Of a stretch of DNA of 5,871 bases, positions 1 to 5,557 are shown piece by piece. The notes under the pieces are model-generated. The model worked only from the letters and a program-made list of their open reading frames with translations, was not told where the DNA came from and did not search any database. The DNA is from Deltaproteobacteria bacterium. Lineage in GTDB: Bacteria; Desulfobacterota; Desulfobacteria; Desulfobacterales; BuS5. The translations under genes and the position numbers were made by a program. The stretch covers positions 1-5,871 of the forward strand of contig JAGGWL010000142.1 of NCBI GenBank assembly GCA_021157555.1, written 5' to 3'. How positions within the stretch are numbered: position 1 is the first letter of the stretch; every line of letters begins with the position of its first letter.

Positions 1-1
1 G

Positions 2-58
2 CTTAAGAGATTACCTGTAACCGTTCACGGTTATAAATCAGTAGAATTCCTTAATTAA
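2..58 (+). CDS. Possible C-terminal tail of an upstream gene (partial)
   Basis: One frame is open from base 2 to a TAA at 56-58 and would encode 18 residues ending VEFLN. The other two + frames stop almost at once, which mildly favours this one as the end of a gene running in from the left. The fragment is too short to recognise. It ends 24 bp before the GerMN gene, which fits a same-strand operon. An open stretch of this size can easily occur by chance, so this is a weak call. Confidence 0.3.
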   Translation, partial: LKRLPVTVHGYKSVEFLN

Positions 59-82
59 TCATTCATCATTTTTATATAAATT

Positions 83-652
83 ATGTTTCAAAAGAAAATT
101 GTATTATCAGCATTATCGGTTGTTTTGCTCATAATTACGGCATTATTTATGGTTTTTGATAAACTGGAAGCAGGAAGTAATGTCGATAAAAAGAATAATT
201 CCCATATAAAATTTAATAATGCTCTATCTGACTTTCAGGATATACACATCTATTTTGCCGATATGAATAACTCTTTTTTAAGGGCCGAAAAGAGACGACT
301 TATATATTCATCCAATCCGCCTGAATCAGGAGAGAATATTTTAAAAGTGTTGATTCAAGGACCTGGTCGAGGCCTTATGCGAACTATACCTGAAGGAACA
401 AAAATTACGGCTTTATATATAACAGACGATGCAACCGCTTATGTTGACCTTTCCGGGGAAGTAAGAGATAATCATCCGGGAGGCGCCACAACCGAACTCT
501 TAACCATATACTCAATAGTAAATTCACTGATTCTGAATATACCCGAAATTAAAAGGGTAAAAATATTAATATGCGGCCGCGAATCCCTGACTCTGGCAGG
601 CCATATCAGTTTGCAGCCCTTTTTTAAGGCAAACATGCTTTTAATACGATGA
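83..652 (+). CDS. GerMN domain-containing membrane-anchored protein
   Basis: This 189-residue protein has a short basic N-terminus (MFQKK) followed by a hydrophobic stretch at about residues 6-24. That looks like an uncleaved signal anchor or signal peptide, so the rest should lie outside the cytoplasm. Residues 53-178 match the GerMN pattern: IHIYFAD near 54-60, a central IPEGTKI at 102-108, AYVDLSGE at 119-126, then a GG-x-TTEL helix and a final GRESLTLAGH segment. GerMN is the domain of the spore germination/sporulation protein GerM. It also occurs in many non-sporulating bacteria, usually as envelope proteins of unknown biochemical role. The start is fixed by an in-frame TAA at 77-79 just upstream. 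No convincing Shine-Dalgarno sequence precedes it, since the leader is AT-rich. Its stop overlaps the EF-G start (ATGA), which implies co-transcription and probable translational coupling. Domain identity is confident; function is not. Confidence 0.87.
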   Translation: MFQKKIVLSALSVVLLIITALFMVFDKLEAGSNVDKKNNSHIKFNNALSDFQDIHIYFADMNNSFLRAEKRRLIYSSNPPESGENILKVLIQGPGRGLMRTIPEGTKITALYITDDATAYVDLSGEVRDNHPGGATTELLTIYSIVNSLILNIPEIKRVKILICGRESLTLAGHISLQPFFKANMLLIR

Positions 653-2682
653 AAACAAAAAATATAATAAATAAAATACGAAATATTGGTATTATTGCGC
701 ATATTGACGCAGGAAAGACTACCGTAACCGAACGAATTCTATTCTATACTGGCCGATCACATAAAATTGGAGAAGTCCATGACGGTGAGGCAGTAATGGA
801 CTGGATGCTTGATGAACAGGAACGTGGAATTACAATCACTTCTGCCGTTACAACCTGTATGTGGAAAGATTGTGCAATCCAGATAATAGATACTCCCGGT
901 CATGTCGATTTTACAATAGAGGTAGAGCGCTCTTTAAGAGTGCTGGACGGAGCAGTAGGTGTTTTTTGTGCTGTTGGAGGAGTTGAGCCACAGTCCGAAA
1001 CCGTTTGGCGTCAGGCAGATAAATACTTTGTCCCTAAAATAGCATTTATCAATAAACTTGACAGGATCGGTGCCAATTTTTTCGGAACAATAGCAATGAT
1101 GAAAAAAAAGCTTAATGCTGAACCCCTGATCATTCAAATACCACTCGGCCTGGAAAATAAATTTACCGGCGTAATCGACCTTATTAATATGAAACAGATA
1201 GTCTACAGTGACGAGGCTATGGGAGAGACCTTCTCGACGGAAGAGATAATCTCCGATTATATAGACCAGGCCAATGAATACCGTGAGAAATTAATAGAAT
1301 CGGTTGCCGAATATGATGATGAGATAATGGAAGCTTATCTGTCCGAAATTTCCATTGACAAAGATATGCTTGTATCTGCCATACGAAAGGCTACGATTGA
1401 TCTTAAGCTTGTACCTGTTTTATGCGGCAGCGCATTAAAAAACAAAGGGATCCAGCCCCTGCTTGATGCTATCAATCTCTTTCTTCCAAGCCCTGTGGAT
1501 ATTCCTCCAATAAAAGGTGTTAATCCTGAAACAAAAGATATTATTGAATGCAGAGCTGACGACAAAGAACCTCTTGCAGCGCTTATATTCAAAGTATCCA
1601 TGGCAGAAGGACGAAAACTTTCTTACCTGCGAATATATAGCGGGACGATCAAGGTCAAAGAAGATCTCTATAATCCTGCCCGCAAAACAAAGGAAAAGAT
1701 TACCCGCATTCTCAGAATGCATGCTAACAAAAAAGAAAGAATAGAGAGAGCAGGCGCCGGCAGTATAGTAGGGATTGTAGGATTAAAGGAATCTTCAACC
1801 GGAGAGACCCTTTGCTCAATAGAAAGACCTGTTCTTCTGGAAAAAATGGAATTTTATGAACCTGTTATTTCTGTTGCGGTTGAACCTAAAACTCATGCAG
1901 ACCAAGAGAAACTAACCAATGTAATAGAAAAATTTACCACCGAAGATCCAACCTTGAGATGCAAAACAGATGAAGATACCGGCCAGACCATTTTGTCCGG
2001 CATGGGTGAATTACATCTGGAAATAATCATAAGCCGCATGAAGCGAGAGTTTAAAACATTTGTAAATGTCGGCAAGCCACAGGTTGTTTACAGGGAATCA
2101 ATTGAGCGGGAAGCAGAAGCCTCTGCTGTTTTTGATAAAGAGATTGCCGGTCAGCGTCATTTTGGCGAAGTCACCATCAAATTAACACCACTCTCTCGTG
2201 GAGCCGGCGTCAAATTCGTATCAAAGCTGCCTGAGGGTAAAATACCGGAAATCTTTTTGCCGGCCATCAAAAAAGGCGTACTGGAAGCCCTGGAAAACGG
2301 AGCATTAACGGGCTCCCCGATGGTTGATATAAAAGCAACGCTCATAGATGCGGTCTACAAAGAATCTATAGGGACGGAACTTGCATATACTGTTTCGGCT
2401 TCCATGGCAGTCAGAAAGGCCATTCAAAATGGAGAATCGTTTCTCCTTGATCCGATAATGAGTGTTGAAATCTTTGTACCTGAATCATTTACTGGTGATG
2501 TAATTGGAGACATTAATTCACGCAGCGGTCAAATAGAATCAATTGAACATCAAACCGGCTCTCAGGTAATTAAGGCTTCTGTTCCACTTGCCAAAATGTT
2601 CGGATATTCGACATCCTTAAGATCCGCCACTCAGGGCAGAGGAACCTTTACGATGCAATTCTCTCATTTTGATAAAAGGTAA
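649..2682 (+). CDS. fusA: Translation elongation factor G (divergent, probably a paralogue)
   Basis: EF-G is the cytoplasmic GTPase that drives tRNA-mRNA translocation and, with RRF, ribosome recycling. All GTPase motifs are intact: P-loop AHIDAGKT (17-24), switch I RGITIT (59-64), DTPGH (81-85), NKLD (135-138) and SALK (261-264). The G' insert follows at roughly 158-250, domain II around 300-390, domain III with GMGELHLEI (451-459), domain IV about 478-600 and domain V with TGDVIGD (615-621) and MFGYSTSLRSATQGRG (650-665). At 677 residues it is complete but somewhat shorter than the usual 690-704. Loop I of domain IV reads GQRHFG (501-506) and loop II reads VYKESIG (569-575), unlike the GGRGQYG and GSYHDVD of E. 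coli. No rpsL, rpsG or tuf is adjacent, so this is probably an additional EF-G, perhaps of the spdEFG type described from deltaproteobacteria; that subtype is inference. The ATG sits inside the GerMN stop (ATGA) with no good ribosome site of its own, suggesting translational coupling. Confidence 0.95.
   Translation: MKTKNIINKIRNIGIIAHIDAGKTTVTERILFYTGRSHKIGEVHDGEAVMDWMLDEQERGITITSAVTTCMWKDCAIQIIDTPGHVDFTIEVERSLRVLDGAVGVFCAVGGVEPQSETVWRQADKYFVPKIAFINKLDRIGANFFGTIAMMKKKLNAEPLIIQIPLGLENKFTGVIDLINMKQIVYSDEAMGETFSTEEIISDYIDQANEYREKLIESVAEYDDEIMEAYLSEISIDKDMLVSAIRKATIDLKLVPVLCGSALKNKGIQPLLDAINLFLPSPVDIPPIKGVNPETKDIIECRADDKEPLAALIFKVSMAEGRKLSYLRIYSGTIKVKEDLYNPARKTKEKITRILRMHANKKERIERAGAGSIVGIVGLKESSTGETLCSIERPVLLEKMEFYEPVISVAVEPKTHADQEKLTNVIEKFTTEDPTLRCKTDEDTGQTILSGMGELHLEIIISRMKREFKTFVNVGKPQVVYRESIEREAEASAVFDKEIAGQRHFGEVTIKLTPLSRGAGVKFVSKLPEGKIPEIFLPAIKKGVLEALENGALTGSPMVDIKATLIDAVYKESIGTELAYTVSASMAVRKAIQNGESFLLDPIMSVEIFVPESFTGDVIGDINSRSGQIESIEHQTGSQVIKASVPLAKMFGYSTSLRSATQGRGTFTMQFSHFDKR
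2675..2679 (+). promoter_or_regulatory. Ribosome binding site supporting the GTG start at 2688
   Basis: AAAGG lies 8 bases before the GTG at 2688, inside the last codons of the EF-G gene. A second purine run, AAGGA at 2681-2685, is too close to the GTG to be the better site. The next in-frame ATG lies about 42 codons further on and would remove part of the basic N-terminal region. The GTG is therefore the preferred start. Confidence 0.5.
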
Positions 2683-2687
2683 GGAAC

Positions 2688-4232
2688 GTGAGTCTAAAAC
2701 AAAACCAATGCCATACAACAAAAGAGATAGAGCATTGTATAAGCATACTTACTGATTTAACAAATAATTGTGAAAATTTTACAGCATTGCCCAGAAAACA
2801 ACAAATAGAACTAATGAAAGTTGCGGGTCAACTATCCAGACCCGATCGTTATCAGTTAAAAAAACGTAATAAAGCAATTCGTAAAATTAAAAGGCAGCAA
2901 ATTGTTATTTCAGAACGCAAATCAAGAGCTGCAACCGGAATCCGTTTAGCCAGAGAAGCTACAATATTTACTCCCCCTTTGCAACTCCCGGATAACACCG
3001 AATCAACAAACAGCTATTTGTCTTTAAACTCACCCAGAAATTGTTATGTATGCAAAGCTGAATTTACTCAACTGCATTTTTTTTATGACTCTATGTGTCC
3101 CCTGTGTGCAGAATTAAACTATAAAAAACGTTTTCAAACTGCAAACTTAAAAGGACAGGTTGCTTTGATAACCGGATCACGTTTGAAAATAGGTTACCAG
3201 GCAACGTTAATGATGCTAAAATCAGGTGCTACTGTTATTGCAACCACTCGTTTTCCTGTAGATTCAGCATTAAGGTATTCCAAAGAAGATGACTTTAATG
3301 AATGGGGAGACAGATTACACATTTATGGGCTGGATTTAAGACATACACCGAGTGTAGAAATTTTTTGCAGTCATATTAAACAAACCTTTGATCGGTTAGA
3401 CATTCTAATCAATAATGCAGCCCAAACAGTACGAAGACCACCAGAATTTTATGCCCATTTGATAGATAATGAAACTCAAGCTTTACATGAGCTTCCTGAA
3501 AATACCCAAAAGCTGCTGCTGAATTTTTCCCTGTGTACTAACAAATTAAACTCTTTTGCCATGCCCAAGATAAAATCAGACACTGCCCTCCCTGTTACCT
3601 GGCATGAGAAAATACCAGGAATAGGGCTTCTAAAATCTGCACAATTATCTCAAATACCATATGCTTATGATAATACATTACCAACAAACACTATTTTCCC
3701 TAAAGGGGAATTAGACATTGACCTGCAACAGGTTGATTTAAGGACAAGCAATAGCTGGCGGCTTAAACTGGGTGAAATTCAAACTACGGAAATGCTTGAG
3801 GTACAGCTTGTTAACGCAGTAGCACCCTTTGTCTTATGTAATAAACTGGCACCTTTAATGAAAAAAGATAATACTGGTCAAAAACACATTGTTAATGTCT
3901 CTGCCATGGAAGGTAAATTTATGCGTTTTAAAAAAGGAGATCGTCATCCTCATACCAATATGGCAAAAGCTGCACTTAATATGCTGACACATACTTCGGC
4001 CAGTGAGTTTGCGACCCATGGCATTTTCATAAATGCAGTAGATACCGGCTGGGTAACTGATGAAGACCCTGCACATTTATCTAAACGCAAAGAGGAACTC
4101 CATGATTTCCAACCTCCTTTAGATATCGTTGATGGTGCAGCACGAGTATGCGATCCATTTTTTAATGGCATTAATAGTGGTAAACACTGGTGTGGGAAAT
4201 TTTTGAAAGATTATTTTCCAATTGACTGGTGA
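2688..4232 (+). CDS. Zinc-ribbon / SDR-family composite protein with atypical active site
   Basis: The 514-residue product has three parts. Residues 1-110 are mostly helical, with a strongly basic patch at about 54-90. Residues 119-140 hold CxxC-x14-CxxC (C119, C122, C137, C140), a probable zinc ribbon. From about 155 a Rossmann fold of the SDR superfamily begins: ALITGSRLKIG (159-169), DLR (216-218) and the NNAAQ (242-246) counterpart of NNAG. The catalytic-Ser segment NVSAMEG contains S405, and HTNMAKAALN keeps K427. Two hallmarks are changed: the second glycine of TGxxxGxG is K167, and the Tyr of YxxxK is T423. A stretch of over 100 residues at about 250-365 lengthens the usual SDR core. 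From memory, homologues with the same HTNMAK motif occur in other bacteria and some eukaryotes; substrate and role are unknown to me. It starts 5 bp after EF-G, so it is probably co-transcribed. Sampled stretches are more AT-rich than in neighbouring genes, which could mean separate ancestry. Confidence 0.85.
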   Translation: MSLKQNQCHTTKEIEHCISILTDLTNNCENFTALPRKQQIELMKVAGQLSRPDRYQLKKRNKAIRKIKRQQIVISERKSRAATGIRLAREATIFTPPLQLPDNTESTNSYLSLNSPRNCYVCKAEFTQLHFFYDSMCPLCAELNYKKRFQTANLKGQVALITGSRLKIGYQATLMMLKSGATVIATTRFPVDSALRYSKEDDFNEWGDRLHIYGLDLRHTPSVEIFCSHIKQTFDRLDILINNAAQTVRRPPEFYAHLIDNETQALHELPENTQKLLLNFSLCTNKLNSFAMPKIKSDTALPVTWHEKIPGIGLLKSAQLSQIPYAYDNTLPTNTIFPKGELDIDLQQVDLRTSNSWRLKLGEIQTTEMLEVQLVNAVAPFVLCNKLAPLMKKDNTGQKHIVNVSAMEGKFMRFKKGDRHPHTNMAKAALNMLTHTSASEFATHGIFINAVDTGWVTDEDPAHLSKRKEELHDFQPPLDIVDGAARVCDPFFNGINSGKHWCGKFLKDYFPIDW

Positions 4233-4292
4233 AAATTGGTTGTAGAAGTTGTTTCCTCCTCGTTCCTTAGATAGAGATCTATAAATAAAATT

Positions 4293-4306
4293 GTCAATTT
4301 ATTGAC
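4293..4306. promoter_or_regulatory. Near-perfect 14-bp palindrome, possible operator
   Basis: GTCAAT and ATTGAC form an inverted repeat separated by TT. The right arm overlaps a TTGACG hexamer (4302-4307) that resembles a -35 box. A dimeric regulator could bind such a site upstream of ispG. AT-rich short palindromes also arise by chance, and no second copy is seen in the window. Confidence 0.25.
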
Positions 4307-4338
4307 GTCTGTAAACAAAACCTCAAATCTCTCTTGGA

Positions 4339-4364
4339 GTTGGGGATAAAATCATTTCCCCAAC
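4339..4364. other. Perfect 8-bp stem-loop in the ispG leader region
   Basis: GTTGGGGA (4339-4346) pairs exactly with TCCCCAAC (4357-4364) around a 10-base loop. The stem is GC-rich enough to fold in RNA. Neither side is immediately followed by a T run on its own strand, so a standard intrinsic terminator is not supported. It could be a rho-independent-like 3' end without a U tract, a leader structure for ispG, or part of a dispersed palindromic repeat. Confidence 0.5.
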
Positions 4365-4435
4365 CAGGCGCTCGCTTGTAGAAGTTCTTTTGTTCTCTTC
4401 CCTAAAAAGCTGTAACCAACCCATGACATGCAATC

Positions 4436-4440
4436 TGGAA
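4436..4440 (+). promoter_or_regulatory. Ribosome binding site that decides the ispG start
   Basis: TGGAA lies 8 bases before the ATG at 4449. The alternative in-frame ATG at 4428 has no purine-rich site in front of it (ACCAACCC precedes it). The 4449 start also gives the N-terminal length expected for IspG and places the key residues almost exactly in register with E. coli IspG. Confidence 0.5.
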
Positions 4441-4448
4441 ATAAAATT

Positions 4449-5534
4449 ATGACTCCATTTTTAATAAAACGTAAAAAAACAAAAATGATTACTGTAGGCA
4501 ATGTGAATATCGGTGGTACAGCGCCTGTTGCAGTACAATCTATGACCAATACCTCTACAGAGAATGCTCCGGCAACTGTCGCACAGATCAAACGTCTGGA
4601 AGAAGCAGGGTGTGAAATCATACGGGTGGCAGTTCCGGATATGGAGGCTGCAACAGCTATTGCCACTATCAAAAAAAAAATTTCTATCCCTCTGATTGCA
4701 GATATTCACTTCGATTATCGCCTGGCCGTTGCGGCTGCAAAGGCAGGGGCAGACTGCCTTAGAATTAATCCGGGGAATATAGGAGGCAAAAAAAAGCTCA
4801 AAGCCGTTACATCTGCTGCCAGAGATTTTGATATTCCTATTAGAGTTGGTGTAAATGCAGGCTCCCTGGAAAAAGATCTTTTGAAAAAATTTGAAGGTGC
4901 AACCTATGAAGCAATGGTTGAAAGCGCCTTAAGACATGTTGATCTGTTAGGTTCGCTCGACTTTCATAATATCAAACTTTCCATCAAGGCATCTGACATA
5001 CCAAGGACACTGGATGCATACCGGATGCTCTCCGGTAAAACGGATATACCCCTCCATGTCGGCGTAACAGAAGCAGGTGGGCTTTTTTCAGGAATAGTAA
5101 AGTCATCAATAGGAATAGGTATGCTTCTTGCAGATGGTATTGGCGACACAATACGTGTATCATTGACCAGAGATCCGGTTGAAGAAGTCAGGACGGCTTT
5201 CGAGATACTGAAAGCCCTTGGAATAAGAAAACACGGGCCGGAAATAATTTCATGCCCGACTTGCGGACGATGCAAAATTGATCTGTTTAATATTGCAGAA
5301 CAGGTAGAGGAAGCACTTTTAACATCATCTCTGCCTTTAAAGATTGCCATCATGGGATGCATTGTAAATGGACCAGGAGAAGCAAGGGAAGCAGACATAG
5401 GTATTGCAGGGGGGAAAAATGCGGGTATTCTCTTCAAAAAAGGCAAGGTTGTAAAAAAAATTCCTAAGGATAAATTGGTTGATGTTTTGCTGAAAGAGAT
5501 AAAGAAATACGAAAAAGAATATTTAAGAAAATGA
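4449..5534 (+). CDS. ispG: 4-hydroxy-3-methylbut-2-en-1-yl diphosphate synthase (IspG/GcpE)
   Basis: IspG is a cytoplasmic iron-sulfur enzyme. It converts 2-C-methyl-D-erythritol 2,4-cyclodiphosphate to HMBPP, the penultimate step of the MEP isoprenoid pathway, with ferredoxin or flavodoxin as electron donor. The 361-residue product matches the two-domain bacterial form. The TIM-barrel part contains AVQSMTNT (28-35), ADIHFDYR (84-91), CLRINPGNIG (103-112) and GVNAGSLEKDL (134-144). The C-terminal [4Fe-4S] domain contains CPTC (C269, C272) and GCIVNGPGE (C304, E311), which are the three cluster cysteines and the glutamate ligand. These lie one position before the E. coli equivalents (C270, C273, C305, E312). 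An extra cysteine, C275, follows the CPTC motif. The ATG at 4449 is preferred over 4428 because of the ribosome site in front of it. Poly-A runs of 10, 8 and 8 bases interrupt the coding sequence but the frame is intact. Confidence 0.97.
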   Translation: MTPFLIKRKKTKMITVGNVNIGGTAPVAVQSMTNTSTENAPATVAQIKRLEEAGCEIIRVAVPDMEAATAIATIKKKISIPLIADIHFDYRLAVAAAKAGADCLRINPGNIGGKKKLKAVTSAARDFDIPIRVGVNAGSLEKDLLKKFEGATYEAMVESALRHVDLLGSLDFHNIKLSIKASDIPRTLDAYRMLSGKTDIPLHVGVTEAGGLFSGIVKSSIGIGMLLADGIGDTIRVSLTRDPVEEVRTAFEILKALGIRKHGPEIISCPTCGRCKIDLFNIAEQVEEALLTSSLPLKIAIMGCIVNGPGEAREADIGIAGGKNAGILFKKGKVVKKIPKDKLVDVLLKEIKKYEKEYLRK

Positions 5535-5540
5535 GGACGA

Positions 5541-5546
5541 AAAGGA
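5541..5546 (+). promoter_or_regulatory. Ribosome binding site for the truncated acidic gene
   Basis: AAAGGA lies 11 bases upstream of the ATG at 5558, slightly further than ideal. An in-frame TAA at 5555-5557 directly abuts that ATG, so no earlier start is possible in this frame. Confidence 0.4.
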
Positions 5547-5557
5547 TTACTAATTAA

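Larger units (their letters stand above)
4240..4386 (+). repeat. 11-bp direct repeat pair in the spacer
   Basis: TTGTAGAAGTT occurs exactly at 4240-4250 and 4376-4386, offset by 136 bp. Each copy is followed by a T/C-rich tract, so similarity continues loosely for another 15-20 bases. The segment between the copies does not carry matching terminal inverted repeats, so it does not look like a small insertion element with a target-site duplication. A degenerate tandem duplication or two copies of a dispersed intergenic repeat are the more likely explanations. Confidence 0.55.
4233..4448. other. Noncoding spacer between the SDR-like gene and ispG
   Basis: I find no credible gene in this 216-bp gap. 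It begins with a pyrimidine-rich tract (about 4251-4267), then an AT-rich stretch (4280-4300), and contains the direct repeat, palindrome and hairpin listed separately. It is the only sizeable gap in the window, so any terminator for the upstream unit and the promoter for ispG should lie here. I see no classical hairpin followed by a T run. TTGACG (4302-4307) is a reasonable -35 box but has no good -10 at 16-18 bp, and TATAAA (4280-4285) is a fair -10 without a good -35. No promoter is called. Confidence 0.6.

Noticed and set aside
18..33. Hairpin TAACCG-TTCA-CGGTTA as a terminator for the upstream gene
   Set aside because: The stem is only 6 bp plus weak extensions, no T run follows, and it would lie inside the putative coding end of the upstream frame. 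Chance is a sufficient explanation.
73..82. TATATAAAT before the GerMN gene as a -10 promoter box
   Set aside because: It is only a few bases from the ATG, would give an essentially leaderless or truncated message, and no -35 element is found at the right distance. It is more likely AT-rich background.
4339..4364. Hairpin called as an intrinsic terminator
   Set aside because: The stem is good, but the bases after it (CAGGCGCTCG on +) are GC-rich and there is no U tract on either strand. It is kept as an unexplained stem-loop only.
4240..4386. 11-bp direct repeats as target-site duplications of a small mobile element
   Set aside because: The ends of the intervening 125 bp are not inverted repeats of each other and there is no transposase remnant.
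4428..4448. Seven-residue longer ispG from the ATG at 4428
   Set aside because: No ribosome site precedes 4428, whereas TGGAA is correctly spaced before 4449, and the shorter form matches the family N-terminus.
4352..4672. - strand frame of 106 codons across the ispG start
   Set aside because: Most of it mirrors ispG codons, and the hydrophobic composition follows from the Ala/Thr-rich sense sequence. No ribosome site or family similarity supports it.
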